Shown here: piece by piece, positions 36,192 to 49,204 of the stretch | Layout of the letters: every line of letters begins with the position of its first letter | Numbering within the stretch: the first letter of the stretch is position 1 | Assembly: GCA_004352715.1 (NCBI GenBank) | Contig: SCFE01000015.1 | Location: forward strand, 2,227,017-2,291,016 | DNA length: 64,000 nt | Direction: 5' to 3' | From: Hofstenia miamia | Taxonomy: Eukaryota > Xenacoelomorpha > Acoela | Notes under the pieces: model-generated | What the model saw: the letters and a program-made list of their open reading frames with translations, nothing else | The model's database searches: none | What the model was told of the DNA's origin: nothing | Program-made: the position numbers and the translations under genes

Positions 36192-38080
36192 TAATTACCT
36201 TTTTACCTTTTAAAACAATATTTAAGTTGTCTGATCTTACTTTGGCAAAAATTAAGTACTGTATATGTATATGTGATACAAAAACTGAAATATTTAGAAT
36301 AAGATATTACTATATGGGGCTGAGAGATTTTTTATCAAAATAGAAAAATTAAGGGATAACTAATATGATAAATATTGTATTTTTTCAACATTAAGAGTAG
36401 GAATTTTGGAAAGCTTTGTATTCTGACAATGGTTCATAAGAGATTGAAATGAATTTCAAGCAATTTTCAATTTTAGCTAACTTTAAATTAGTCTAAGTAT
36501 TGTAGTAAAGCTGTATGTAATATGTAAGAATGACATTAAACTAGATATGTTTAAACATGAATGAGTTAACATAAGAAATTATGAAAATTACTGTAAGTTT
36601 TCCTGCATAATTATTAAATACTTCCAGCAAAAACATTTACACGGTGAAAGGAATCAAGACATTCAAGAAAATCAAGAAGTCATGTTTTGTAATTGGTCTA
36701 TTTGAGACCTCGAAGGTCTCATGTTTCGGGTGCTTATGCGGCGGATGAGTGGCATAAATCGCCAAATATTTTAGAGGGGTACTATTATATTCTATTAAAA
36801 TTTGTAGGCCATTTTCAATTAAGATACTTTCACAAAGTATATTTAAGGATGCAGTGTTCGGTAGCCTCTCCTTGGATACATATCTGATAAAGCCCAAACA
36901 GTGTATAACTACAAAATAAAAGCTTAATACATTATTTTCTCAAAATATTTGCAGTCGTACAAAGCTATTACAGGCATGAATGATAAGTATAAACATTTAT
37001 ATTAGCATGCGAATGCGTGTAGAATGCATTGACAAATGTTAGTCATTCGCGGCGGGGGTGGATTACCACTTGCTTAATATTGAGAGGGTAAAAATGAATC
37101 ACCTCTAAATGACCACCGAAAATGAAATAGCAATTATTCTCCTTGCCTCAATTACGAGATACAATTAAAAACCTTGCAAATTAGGATAATGGTGCCTCGT
37201 TCATCCCCTAACTCTGCGAATAAATGTCTAAAATTATTACTCAGAAATGTTAATAGAATTTAAGTTTCCACTCTAAAAATAAAGTAAATATGCATGCTTG
37301 CCTCAAATCGATTGAAATCGCCAATTTAAGAATAATAAACGCCATGTATTTAGTGTATTCATGGAAATAATAAATCAGAAAAACGCGATAAGTAGTAGGG
37401 AAAAATCGCGAAACAAAAATTATCCTCATCTCAAATCAGACGCATGTACTAATTTATACACCTTCATACGTGCACGAATAAGTTAACAAAAACACCATAT
37501 TTTCACTATTAATAGCCCACTATTCTACAAGAAACCGTAAACAAAATTTGATCACCCGATCAAATCTTAGAATCTAGTTGCAGCCAGTTTAATGCGAGTG
37601 CTACTGTTTACCCTAACGCGATTGAAGAAGATGATCAAGATAATGATGATGCCAACATTGTTGTTCATACATACAAAAAATGGTGGGTTACCATATTGTT
37701 AGAACAAAGATATATGTATTTTAGAAATGGAAAGTCACTTAAAGAACATGAATTTATACCATTAAATATATCGTAACCATTTTTTATGCTTCAAAAATCA
37801 GATACTCGGCTGCAACCGTCGGGGCCCTAAATTTATTTAATAAAAATAGAGAAGCCATGAACTTTTTAGTGAAAAACAAGTATAACAGTAGAGTTGATTG
37901 GATTTGATATACGAAAATACAATTATTAATTCATTAAATAGAAAATCAGCTTCAGTACAGAATTTTGGATGAATAAAGTCTTTAAAAACATTGAAGAAAA
38001 GTTTCTGCTAGAATACCAAACAAGCCAAAACCATTTTCCATCACTTGGAAATTTCCTAAGAAATGTTAGTTCCTGACGTT
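36192..38080. other. Intergenic AT-rich sequence, no recognised feature
   Basis: Only short open frames with no family resemblance are seen before the ING3 stop codon. Small GC-richer patches (37030, 37390) were examined and not identified. Confidence 0.5.
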
Positions 38081-38086
38081 GACAAT

Positions 38087-41000
38087 TCAAGATGTTTTCA
38101 TCTTCTTTTTGAAACTGGATTTGCATCTTGGACAATACCATTTGCCACGTGGAGCACACTGAAGGCCTACACAACCGTAATGAAACCATTCGATGGGACA
38201 ATGCCGATTATCGCAAGCCACCATTTGTCCGTAAGAGAATTCGTTACAAAGACACCACCGCTGCTCAGCGCCTTCCACAGCTTCATCGGCAGGGNNNNNN
38301 NNNNNNNNNNNNNNNNNNNNNNNNNNNNNNNNNNNNNNNNNNNNNNNNNNNNNNNNNNNNNNNNNNNNNNNNNNNNNNNNNNNNNNNNNNNNNNNNNNNN
38401 NNNNACTCAGCGCCTTCCACAGCTTCATCGGCAGGTTCATCAGCCTCATCACTTGGAAGAGTAGGGTGACTCAGTAGATTGGTGCCTGTGGTTGAACTTA
38501 CGGACAAAGATTCTGAAGGTGAAAAAGGCGATGATGAAGATAAAGGTGATTCCAATGCCTAAATATACATGTCAAAACCGAAATAATATGATTTGTTAAA
38601 TTTAGAGAACAAATTTATAACATATTTTTAGATAAACAATGCGATGAAATGTGTTTACTTCTTAAATACAATTAACATTTGTCAAAATTAAGGAATTTTA
38701 TAGCTATATAAATGATGATAAATCTACATATTGAATTAAAAATCTGTTTAAAAAAATACGAAAAAATACCTCATAATACTCTTCTTTTCGTACTTAGAAT
38801 TTCAAATTTGTTACATATTGTTAAACGAAATAATGATCCTATCAAGTTGAAAATTATATTAAATTCCAAAAATGAAATAAATGATTGCATAAAAAATTGA
38901 AATGACTAAAAATTAAATGCTTGCCTCGTAATTGTGCTCCGACGTGTAAGCAGAATTTTTATTTTTCTTAGTTGCCAATGAAGGAATATATGATGTTGGC
39001 AGAAATCGTCTTCGAACTTTTCGATTTTTGTGAAGTGATGAAGAGACTGGAGAGGATATTCCAGTTAATTGGCGTGAAGATAAAGGAGCAGAAGAACGAA
39101 CAACAGAAGCTAAAATAGTTTCAAAAAATAAAATACAACTAACTTTTAAAAAAGAATAATATTGGAAGATTATTAAAAAAAATAAGCTTGATTTTCACAA
39201 ATGTAAGTGGAATATTCCAAAAGATACATGAAAATTGAAAATATATAATTATAAACTAAAAACATAAGAGTCATTTTCAAAATCAGGTAATATGTATTAT
39301 TAAAAATTTAAAGGGTAAATTGTGCCAAATGAACAATGATCGGTCTAACGATACACATTAAACGCATCTCACATTGTGTTTTCATTCTAGAACCTAGATA
39401 AACAACAATCTTCAGTGAGCCAGGAATGTTTGCAACAGACTGACATATCCAAATAAGAAACTATCAAAGGATTATATAAAAAATGTATATAAAAATAGAG
39501 ATGTGTAATCAGGCTTCTGAAATACACATGTATAGTATCTTATCTATAGCAATAAACCGATTGAATTTTCAGCATGGAAACGATAAGGTTTGTTATTCCT
39601 TATACATAGTGTCAAGAATATATGCTCATACTCGGTTTATGCTTATTTAAAAATACGAAATTAAGGATAAATATTTTTTAAAATGCCCGATCAACCGATT
39701 AATGGAAAATTAGTTGTGTCATTCGAAGTCGATTATAAAAATTTCATTTTTATTAATTTATGGAATGTAAGCCAACATGTACATTGCAGTTTATGAAGCA
39801 TAATGGGAAATGGGAGGGGAGGGGGCGTAAAGGTAAATGCTGCAATTCGACGAATAATTCAGCATTATTCAAGAATTACAATACGCTATAAAAGAGCACT
39901 ACGCTTATGGTAGTAGTATTAGTAGTAGTATAGTTTGATATTCCACGATATGCACATGTAAGTGCAACTTAAATTGCACTGACAATTATGAGACTATAAT
40001 TATGTCAAATATCTCACTTTGGTATATTATTTAGCAAAAATGTTATCTTTTCTAAGAATGAATTACTTCAACAGTTGCGATACAGTGATATGTGCAAGAT
40101 TTTCTTTAAATCGCAACGTATAAAAAATAGTTTTGGAAACCAATCAATTTTTAATGCCTCCTATTAATATAAGAAGTTCCAAAAATCTCTTAAAAAAAGA
40201 TATGACTCATTTTTTAAATGAAAGAAGTGTACCAAAGCAGAAAACTTCAATGTTGCTTCTTAACTTGATGTTATTGTTTATTGATGTATGTAGTTTGTAG
40301 ATGATTTAATAAGTCGTTAAAATGTAGTAGTGATTAATGAACAAACGAAACTTACTGCCATTAATGGTAGTTAAACAGTTGGAGGAAAACTGTGATTGGT
40401 AATGCAATTTGCGCTTTTTTCTAGACCTAATTTCTTCATCTGCTAATTCTTTTTTAACTTTATTTTCTAAAAGTTCTGTAATTCCTGCATTATCAGCTTC
40501 CAATTCTAAACGAAATCTTTGCACATCTTGATCCAAGCGCCGCCTAAAATTATCATCTCTATCGTTCTTGGACTATAACAGTAACTTAAAAATATTTGGA
40601 AGAGGCTTGTAACTCAAGTACGACGTGAAAGCGATTAGAATATTGCACAAATTTGATGACCAAGGGACAAGCATCTATAATATAATAAAACAGAGTTGTG
40701 CATGTGTATATTTGTGTGAATGTTAAACAAAATTAGTGATTTTTATGAAAGTTGTTATGGGTATCCCTAAAGCAAGCTAAGTTTTCCATAATCTGTTAGA
40801 GGAAAGCCAAAATCCACAATGATAAAAAACCCCTTAAACAGATGATGTCTATTAATTCTTAAACCAGAAAAACCAAACAAAATATCATAATTAACAGGGC
40901 CGTGGTAATATTTTACTATTTCACAATTTCGCAAGTCTTCTTAGCTTCTGTCAGTTTTCATCCAACTACGCAATGTTAACGCATTTTCGACGAAAGGTAT

Positions 41001-44000
41001 TCAAAATAGCAAACGGCTTTTCTACGAAAACTGATTCGAATTATGATTTTAATAACACTGTGCAGGAATGAAATTTTTATGAGAACGAAAGTATGGTAAT
41101 CTAGACCATTTTTATGAAGAATTCAAAAAGCAACCTTATTTTGATACGTCATTGACAATTTTGCAGCAATTTGAGTGTTAGAATTTTATATATTAAGTTA
41201 TTGACGCAAGCATGCGCACGATGTTCGACGACTGTGCTCATTGGTCTTCAGATTGGCTACCCGAAAACGATTGTTTTCTGTATCACCGAGATGCAGGAAG
41301 AGAAAGACCATTACATGCGTCAAGAATGGAGGGCCATTCTGCCTGTGATCGGTGAACGAAATGTGATCTACCGAACGCTAATGATTTCTTAAGACGTCAT
41401 ACTATCGCCTCTACTTATCAAACTGGGCTTATTTAAGCAATTAGTGAAAACTTTATTTCCTGATTCACCAGTCATACCTCACATCAAATCGAAATTGCCC
41501 AAGATTAGTCAAGGCAAATTGAAAGAGGGACTGCTGGCTGGACCTGAGATCGGGGAAGTTTTTAGTGGATGTTGCCTTCGGTGATTTTATGCCAGTGCAT
41601 GGGATACTTTGATACAGGTTACTGAAGAATTACTTGGCAATTACAAAGAGCAGCATTATGAAGAAATTGTCACTACATTGATCAGCAGCTATAACTTGGG
41701 GTGTAATGTCTTTGAAAGTAAATTTCCGATATTGCCACTTGTCATTTTTTTTGAAACAAAATGGGCAATGTCAGCGACGAACATGGAGAAAAGCTTCATA
41801 AGCTAATCAACATCAAGATTGTCGAACAATACTATTAGGGAAAATGGCGACTACTGCTGGAATTGAAAAACTGAAAACAAGACACAAGTAACAATGTAGA
41901 ATTTCTAAAAGATTTTGATGGTCATGTATATTATTTTGTGATTTACTGTTATTTTTAGCATCAGTAATTATGACATGAATTGCTTGATTTAGTGGCTATA
42001 CAGAACAAAATGACTGATTATTTTTAGCTCAAGCTGATAGATATGCAGCAGAAACCAAATATTTTCAAAATGAACCGATCAACAAAAGTAAAAAATCAAG
42101 ATCAATATAGAAATCTTTGCAAAATATATTCAATGATGATAATGATAAGTGTTCAATTTAGAAACATCTATCACAAAAAAATAAAAGTACTTTAAATTAT
42201 CAAATTCTACAAGAAGCGCAAGTTCTTAAAATTTAAAATTACTTCAAAACGGTAAACGAGGTTAAAAACTAAGGTGATTTCGACACATTTTGTACCAGAA
42301 TGATATAATTCCACATACGTTAAAGTCGAATTTTGTTACACAGTGTAATTAGTCAGTGCTGTTTCTAGAAACGTATCACACAGTGATTGAGTTTCCAATG
42401 CTGTAGTGCTCGAGCTTTTATTCACTTGTATAATTGAGGTATATATTACAGGGAGAATTAAATAATCAACAGAACCAAATTCGTCAAATCTTTAACCGGT
42501 GATAGCAAAATGAAACAATGCAATTAATTACGAGGCTACCAACATCAAATCCCAATGTACATCACATATTGCAACATGCAAGGAGTGCAAAGCTGAAATC
42601 AAGAAAACAAAAGTTCCTTACAAAAACTGCCTCACAAGAGAATCAATACCAGAAGGACTTGACAAGTGGTTTGCTAGTGACGGGGATACAACTACACAAA
42701 ATTGAAAACTTTGCATTTCGAATATCTCGGGCGAAATAAACTGTGAAAGCTATACAATCAGACGAAAATTAGTGTAAACTAGTTGAGAAAGAAACTATCG
42801 ATGAGTTTCAAAACAAGCCGTATTGATGGTTGACAAGTCAATAAATGCATGTGGCAGGAAGATTGCAGCAGTTCTGATGGTACATGTACATGTGATTCGT
42901 CAGAAAAACCTACATCGTTGGATATCATGCAAATCCGTGGAAGAGACCACAAGAATTCAATCCAGCATATTACCCCAGCGTCCATCAAGATTTCCGGAAG
43001 AGATGTCACCTTCAAAATTTTCACCTCCTTGCAACTGACGGAGCTTCCTATATGTTGAAAGCAGATAAAATACTGAAGGAATCATACCCTGCTTCATATA
43101 CATGTACATGGCTTACATCCGCTAGCAGACTATTGACATGGTGAGAAACCAGTTGCAGATTCGTTTGTATCCCTTATGAAAAAATTATTGTTAAGAATAA
43201 CATCAACAAGGCTCTCTTCACTGCAAAAACCAACTCGGTGACAAAGCTGGATACAAAGAGTATTATACCATGCACCAAACTTTGAAAGTATTTTCGAAGT
43301 ACTTGAACAATCGGTTGTGACATAGGTCCCAATCTGTCAGGAAAACACTGAAAAAGAGCCTATACTGAAGTGTCAATTAACATTTGTTGCTGCATCTTCA
43401 AATTCTAGAAATTGCTGATGTTCTGAGTGGAAGCGTTTTTCAACTTGAGGCCAAACTTCATCTTAGTAATAGTGCCGATGTCGAGAAAGTCTTTTCGAAT
43501 GCTCTATTCTTTCGTAATTGCTCAAAAAATTAATAGTGTCAAGAATCTTTCGTTTTTAAGCAATGTTCATTGAATTTTTACGCATTTTTATAAGTTCAGT
43601 GTTTATTACCATTTCTTTAGAGCAACGCCGAGAGGGCTTGCTATTGTCCTTGCCAAATGGGATCGGACACGCACAACTGAACCGTCAATCGAAACCGATT
43701 ATTGCTTTTATAGTTTTTGCATGAATTTTTTTTTACCATTGTCAGATTGATCAATTCAAGGCTATTCCGACGCTATCTTTGGACTTTATCAGTTGACAAT
43801 AATGGACGAGATACCGTTTGTCAAACATGAGCTCTCCCCTGCTGAAAAAATTCTAATTGTGCGAGTCCATCAGTATTTCATTAAAGAAAAGCATAAAGGA
43901 AGGGCAGGATCTCAAAGACCAGTACGGAAGCGTGTAGCTGAAGCGCTAGGCTTCTCAACAAATACTGTTGTAGGACTATTGCTCAGTAGCTAACTACCTT

Positions 44001-44711
44001 TCTATGTCAAACTTTAAAGGCATTATTCGAAACATTCAATGCTTATCGCTTCTAAATTAAATGTAGTTTCTAAAATATATGGATGGTTCAGCAAATTCGA
44101 AATTTTGCACTTTTGACAACTGTTTAACCGGTGTCAGATCCCAAATGGCGAGGACAATAGTATGTATATTTTAATCTATTTCACAACATAAAGTTAAACA
44201 TACTCGTCATAAAGTTGGTGAGCTTTAGGAATATTTAGTTGCAAAATATATTTTTCAAAATTTACATTTATTTGCATTAATAAACACAAATTTTAAATTG
44301 ATGATATGCAAATATAAATTTGTGCACAACATTGTTTGTATTTTAGTAATTACGTATATGCGAGGAAATAATGTATTTACAAATATTGATAAATCGAATT
44401 AATATAAATAATACATACTTATAACGGTCTACCAACTCGCAAATATTTGTAGCCAGTTGAATTTTGTCGTCTGCATCTTCAGCTATACGACTATATTCTT
44501 TTAAAATGCTTTCATGTTCCCCATGAAACAAATTACGAGCAGATTCATTTTTGCATGCACCTCTAGATTGAAAATAGTTTTTAATACGTGTATCTAGGCT
44601 GTCCAAACAATTCTGTACATTAAGATCAAGTTCGCGCATAGTGGTGCATTTATCACGAATTTCCTGTGGTAGATGTTCAATGAGTTCAAGATAGTCTTCC
44701 AAATATAGCAT
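38087..44711 (-). CDS. ING3: ING3-like inhibitor-of-growth protein (PHD finger), four exons
   Basis: Exons are 44419-44711, 40356-40543, 38925-39109 and 38087-38558, with matching phases. Exon 1 begins MLYLEDYLELIEHLP and exon 2 carries LDQDVQRFRLELEADNAG; both are hallmark ING3 sequences of the N-terminal ING domain. Exon 3 is basic and serine-rich. Exon 4 ends in a C4HC3 PHD finger (WCLCNEFSYGQMVACDN, then HCPIEWFHYGCVG, WYCPRC), the H3K4me3-reading module; family members act in the NuA4/TIP60 acetyltransferase complex in the nucleus. With the false gap at 38295-38404 collapsed the product is about 331 residues, shorter than the roughly 420 of vertebrates. The intron between exons 3 and 4 uses a GC donor. 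A ttctttag acceptor precedes the ATG by 9 bases. Intron 1 holds several transposon relics. Confidence 0.9.
38295..38404. other. Spurious assembly gap (110 N) inside the ING3 PHD exon
   Basis: The 30 bases before the gap (38264-38293, ctcagcgccttccacagctt onward) are repeated exactly at 38406-38435. Removing the Ns and one copy restores an uninterrupted reading frame into the PHD finger; as assembled, the frame does not close. Confidence 0.9.
41170..41870 (+). pseudogene. Relic of a dispersed repeat-family protein of unknown function
   Basis: Across two or three frames the plus strand reads WRAILPVIGERNVIYRTLMI, then PLLIKLGLFKQLVKTLF, KLPKISQGKLKEGLLAGPEI, LLGNYKEQHYEEIVTTLI and finally VSDEHGEKLHKLI. 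I remember this ordered set (GPQI, NFLGNYKA, GCNMSLK, VSDEHGERFHQDI) from many uncharacterised, repetitive predicted proteins of arthropods and other invertebrates. I do not know its biochemical role; copy number suggests a transposon passenger. Frameshifts and stops show it is dead. It lies within ING3 intron 1. Confidence 0.6.
42520..43560 (+). pseudogene. Decayed ORF, possibly hAT-type
   Basis: Broken plus-strand frames include CKECKAEIKKTKVPYKNC at the start. Near 43450 there is LHLSNSADVEKVFSNALFFR, which resembles the SN-A-VE-VFS dimerisation motif of hAT transposases. The middle (42849-43058) is open but unrecognised. It lies in ING3 intron 1. Confidence 0.35.
43793..43993 (+). pseudogene. 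Short ORF with helix-turn-helix look, probable transposon remnant
   Basis: The 66-codon frame reads ELSPAEKILIVRVHQYFIKE and RVAEALGFSTNTVVGLL. The pattern fits a DNA-binding N terminus found in some insect and cnidarian repeat-encoded proteins. No continuation was found. Confidence 0.35.
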
Positions 44712-45611
44712 ATCTATAATCTAAAGAATTTATCATTCCACAAGACTAACAAAAAATAATTCAGAGGTACTAGAAAATATTATAGTTTACGTTCATATAT
44801 AATAAATTCGAAAAGTTCTGAAATATCTTTTGTTATAATTTTCATATTATTTTAACGGAACAATGGCATAAAATGTAATTATTAAATAATCTGGTATTCA
44901 CACAAGTTCAATCTGACAAAATTCAAAGCAACTTGAAGTTTTTAAATTATGAACAAAATTTCTTACACTTAGAAGTCAATTATCGAAATCTCAGACTAAT
45001 TAAAGAGTGTTAAAATAATTTGTATGAAAAAAGTTCAAGTAAATATTTTTAAATAATGCATGGAAACATTGCCTTAGTGGGAATTCATGTCAACATGGTT
45101 TGCAAGATCTATTATTTCTTTGTAAACAAATATTTTACTCTAAATGCAAATTCGCAGTATTTTGCAAATTTAAGCAAACTCATAATATCCAAGTATTTTT
45201 AGAAAACTTAAATAGAAGTAATAATTAATATTTTTAATAATTTTATGTTTATCATATAACTACATTTAGTAATTTCATAGCCGCTTAATTCAAATTGTGC
45301 ACGTGTTGTTTGTAGCCTTATAATACATTATTATTATTCTTGTGGTAAATGGGTAAAATTAAAGAATTGAGATTAAAATGACCATTCCCTAAAAAAATTC
45401 ATTGATATAAATAAATACAGTGTCACTAAACACAAAAAAGAATAATGTAATTTGTAATCAGATGCAAGATTATATTTGCTCAAACTTATCACCTTATTCA
45501 TTATATACTGTACATGAGAATTTGCAACTTCAGAAAAGATAATGGATCATCTTCTTATCAATTACACGTTGCCAATTAATTAAAAGAAAATACTAATTTT
45601 TATGGGGTTGC

Positions 45612-45636
45612 TAAACTTTTGCACAACACTAAGTTA
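45612..45636. repeat. Solitary Tc1-type terminus
   Basis: gctaaacttttgcacaacac resembles the terminus at 8791-8820 (ctaaaacttttgcacaagac). No partner end was found. Confidence 0.45.
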
Positions 45637-45879
45637 TATCAACGTGATGTTTCCAGAAAAAGATTTGTTTAACGAAACAATTGTAAAATCTTGAAAATAA
45701 AATGACTTTTTGCATTGACAAATATGCATGTTTTAACTGGATGTTACATTGTGCACATCTAACTATCAGATAAAACATGTTATTCAATAGAGAATCAGAG
45801 TAAATGCAAAAAATCTATTCGAACAAAAATAATTGCGCAGTGGGAAAATTAAAGAAATATTGTTAAATGTATTCTTTGA

Positions 45880-46660
45880 CGATACATGTCGCAAGAACTC
45901 TTAAAAGAGCTAAACTTTATAATGCAAAATACACACAAAAACAAATTGGCAATAAAAAATTCTAAGGCGATATCATGAAACAGGAGATGTAGTAATGAAC
46001 GTAAAGGTGTATGTGGTAGACGACGTAAACAGGGGCTAAAGATGACAGTGGACTATTCCAGGGAAGGAGCAAACGCTCAAATATGATAAATATTGAACCA
46101 ATTCTCGGAATTCAAGTTTCGGAACAGTCAGGAATAATCTTTTTGAGTTTTTAGGGGGGAACACAGGGCACGAAAAACCAACTTCTTACAAAAAGTTTGA
46201 AAAAAGCGTAGGCAAAGGCCATTTGTCAAATCCACACGTTGATTGGAGAAGGGTGAACTGTTTTCAGAAATTTCTACAATTACTTTTTTTAATGTCTGAC
46301 GTAATGTTAACAGTTTAGAGCACGATCTTTATGTAAAGACACACGATTCGTTATGTTCTACGGTCATCTGGTGAACCTGGCCGAAATCCTCATATTAAAA
46401 AAACACTAAACATGAAAAAGTGAATATCAAGCCAGTGATTGGAATAACGAATTCTAAGCAGTACTGTTCTATTCTAAACAACAGTGCCACGGAGTAATAC
46501 GCGGAGTGGTTTGTAGATAACATTGGAGACGTTCAGCATGATCTCATAAAATATCACAACTACAGAATGTCAAGGGTAAAACTTGATCCCAATAATACTT
46601 GGAAATTCAATACCAAACCATGTTCAGGACATTATTAAAGCACATGGTCGTCATATCAAT
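45880..46660 (+). mobile_element. Tc1-like transposase relic
   Basis: Shifted frames read RRYHETGDV and KGVCGRRRKQG (helix-turn-helix tail and GRRR hook). Further on come GHLSNPHVDWRRVN (lead-in to the first Asp) and VLRSSGEPGRNPHIKKTLN (compare VRRPSGERFNPKYIKKTVK). Order and spacing fit a Tc1 transposase. Catalytic residues are not recognisable and stops are frequent. Confidence 0.5.
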
Positions 46661-46699
46661 TAGTTCAAACATTATGGAAATAATAAAACTATGTGAAAT

Positions 46700-47330
46700 A
46701 TTCCATTAATTTTTCCACAAATATCGATTATCGGTTTTCGAACATATTCCTTAGAAAATTTGAAGTTACTTTTGCATAAATTTTGTGCGTTTTAAAATAT
46801 ATTACGAAACATTTTACTCATTTAGAAAAGTTTTGCTTCAAAATTATTAGCACAAGTTTTGATTTAGTCGGTTCTCATAATGGTAGCAATGGAAAAAATT
46901 TAGAGTAATAATTAAACGGCTTTGATATTTTGGTACATACAAAAATTGCTTATTTGACTTAGATTGTGTCAACAACAGTGAAAATAAGATGTTTTCTTTG
47001 AAATAAAATTGCAATTATATGCACATATTTTGATGACATACGAAGAAAAGAAAAATTCATAGCAGCACTATTCTTCATCTACATACAACGTGCTAAACGC
47101 ACCATTTATTCATCCTTAGAAAGAATCTATTCTCTAGTTAATTTGACGATAAATAAAAAGCAATTTTCTATACTACATTATAATTTGATGATTTCACTTT
47201 CTATATAATGAAGGCAATTACCACCGGCGCGTAGTTGCAAGAATATCTACAAATAAAAATGAGCATACTTTGTATGTTAATGATTTGGAAACGAAAATGG
47301 AAGGAATGTACAGGGCGAATACAAGCAACA
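46700..47330. other. Intergenic AT-rich stretch, nothing recognised
   Basis: No conserved reading frame or repeat end was seen on either strand. Confidence 0.5.
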
Positions 47331-47332
47331 TA

Positions 47333-48540
47333 CAGTACTGGCCAAAAGTTTGGCAACCTGTCTAAAGCGTGTTTTATGCTATTTCCTGGAAACTTCGAAA
47401 AATTCCTGGAATTCCCAATTTTTCTTAGAATTTACAACAGATTCATTTAGCCAATCAAATTAACACAACTTTAGATTTACATACAATACATTTTCACTGA
47501 AAAAGCACTATCATTATAGTTTGAAATATGGTCCGTGGTAATGAAATTTCACCAACAAAGCGTGCTCAAATTTATATCTTGTACGAGGAGCGGTACAAGT
47601 ATCGCGCTATAGCTGTTAGAATGGGCGTGTAAATATCTTAGGTATCCAGAAGTGTTACTCGCTCTCAGCAACTGGAAGACCAAAAGTGACACCCCTGAGA
47701 TGTGGCATCAAGTAATGTTTAGACCGTCTCATCACCATTACGTCGTTAATCAACCATTCTCTTCATCTTCTGAAGTCAAAGCAAATCTAGGTGCGTAGTG
47801 CAGAATATATCAACACGCACCAGTAGGCGTCGATTGGATACTACCTTTGAACTTCCATCGTGCAAACCGGCAGCCAAACACTGATTGTCTTCAAAGAACA
47901 TTCGAGACCGGTTGCGCTTCTGCAGGCAATGCCAACACTACACCCCTGAGATGTGGCATCAAGTAATGTTTAGTGACGAACCCAAGATTTGCCAGTTTAC
48001 ATCATACCGGCCACATGTTCGACGACCAAGAAACTAAAGATTCAACAAACGTTACTCGCAACAAACTGTCAGCTCAGCACCTTCTGTGATTATTTGGGGT
48101 GCTACAACTGCGAATGGGCGTGCTGGTCTGCATTTTGTTNACAAGATGGTGCTCCTTGCCACAGCGCCAAAGTTGTGAAACTGCGGATTGCATCACAAGA
48201 TTATAGGCTGTTTGAGAACTTGCCGGGAAACTCCTCAGAAATCAACGTCATAGAAAATTATTGGCATCACATCAAAAACTGTCTGAGGAAGCGCCAATGT
48301 ACATCACTCGACCATCTGAAGGTCGAGTCAATCTCAATTCGCATTGCTGCGTGTTTGGCCAATAATGGCGGACATACAAAATATTAGTGAGTTTTTCTGA
48401 ATTAACTATTTACTTTCTACACGGTGTTATCATATTGTTTCTACATTGTGTTATTATATTGTTTCTACATTGCGTTTTTTAGTGTAAAATACAAAAATTT
48501 CTAAATTTGGAAAGTGTTCCCAAACTTTGGTCAGTACTGT
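47333..48540 (+). mobile_element. Tc1-like transposon, both ends present, transposase broken
   Basis: Terminal inverted repeats: the left reads cagtactggccaaaagttt and the reverse complement of the right reads cagtactgaccaaagtttgg, each preceded by TA. The transposase starts at 47528 (MVRGNEISPTKRAQ) and meets a stop after about 35 codons. It then shows MWHQVMFSDEPKI (first Asp), QDGAPCHSAKVVKL (second Asp) and INVIENYWHHIKNCLRKRQ with its Glu (DD34E type), ending NNGGHTKY. A 33-bp patch is duplicated (47689-47721 and 47940-47972). About 30 residues normally found just before QDGAPCH are missing at the single N (48140). Confidence 0.9.
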
Positions 48541-49186
48541 ATATTGAAGAAAACTATACTAAATAAGAACTAGTTGTGATTGTAATCTAATCTGTCTAAC
48601 TCTTGGTAGGAAGTTCGAAATAAAAATGATTTTATCATGTTGAGGCCCCACACAAATAATCATGAATAATTATTCCTTTTTATATGTATCGCATACTTTT
48701 TATACAACTTAATATCTACAACTTTACTTTGAAATGACAACAATTCCAGTTCTGTTAGACAGATGGCAAATGCAAACGTTGATGCATTCTCTGAATTCGC
48801 AGTTAGTAACTAATTTCTGTCTTAATCAAAAAAAAATTATGATCATTAAACATCTTGAGCAAAGGTACAATCTCATAAACAGTAAATATTTATAATTTCA
48901 AATAATTGATTTAATGAACATTAAATTGAGTTAGATCGTAATGCATATTCATTAAATCCAATCTGAGTTTGATTTGCGATTTGATTTTGCTGTCTCTTTA
49001 AGCATTTGGCAAAACCGAATTGATAACAATTATTTAATAAATTTTAATACTTTCATCGCACTTTTAGGATTCGAAAAAAATAAATTTAAATATTATTATA
49101 TAATAATGCAGAACTGCAATTATTTGAAACTACTGAATTCTGATTGGTCGAAAATTTTAGGACCGCTTTTTTCAAAATCCTTTGTC

Positions 49187-49188
49187 AG
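49187..49188 (+). promoter_or_regulatory. Probable splice or trans-splice acceptor before the cyclin E start
   Basis: A pyrimidine-rich tract ending ctttgtcag stops 16 bases before the preferred ATG at 49205. The frame upstream is open by chance or because it is an intron/outron without a stop. Confidence 0.5.
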
Positions 49189-49204
49189 GCTTAACGCGTC
49201 TAGT

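Noticed and set aside
36637-36897. 86-codon minus-strand ORF
   Set aside because: No splice context, no motif and no conserved neighbour. Probably random.
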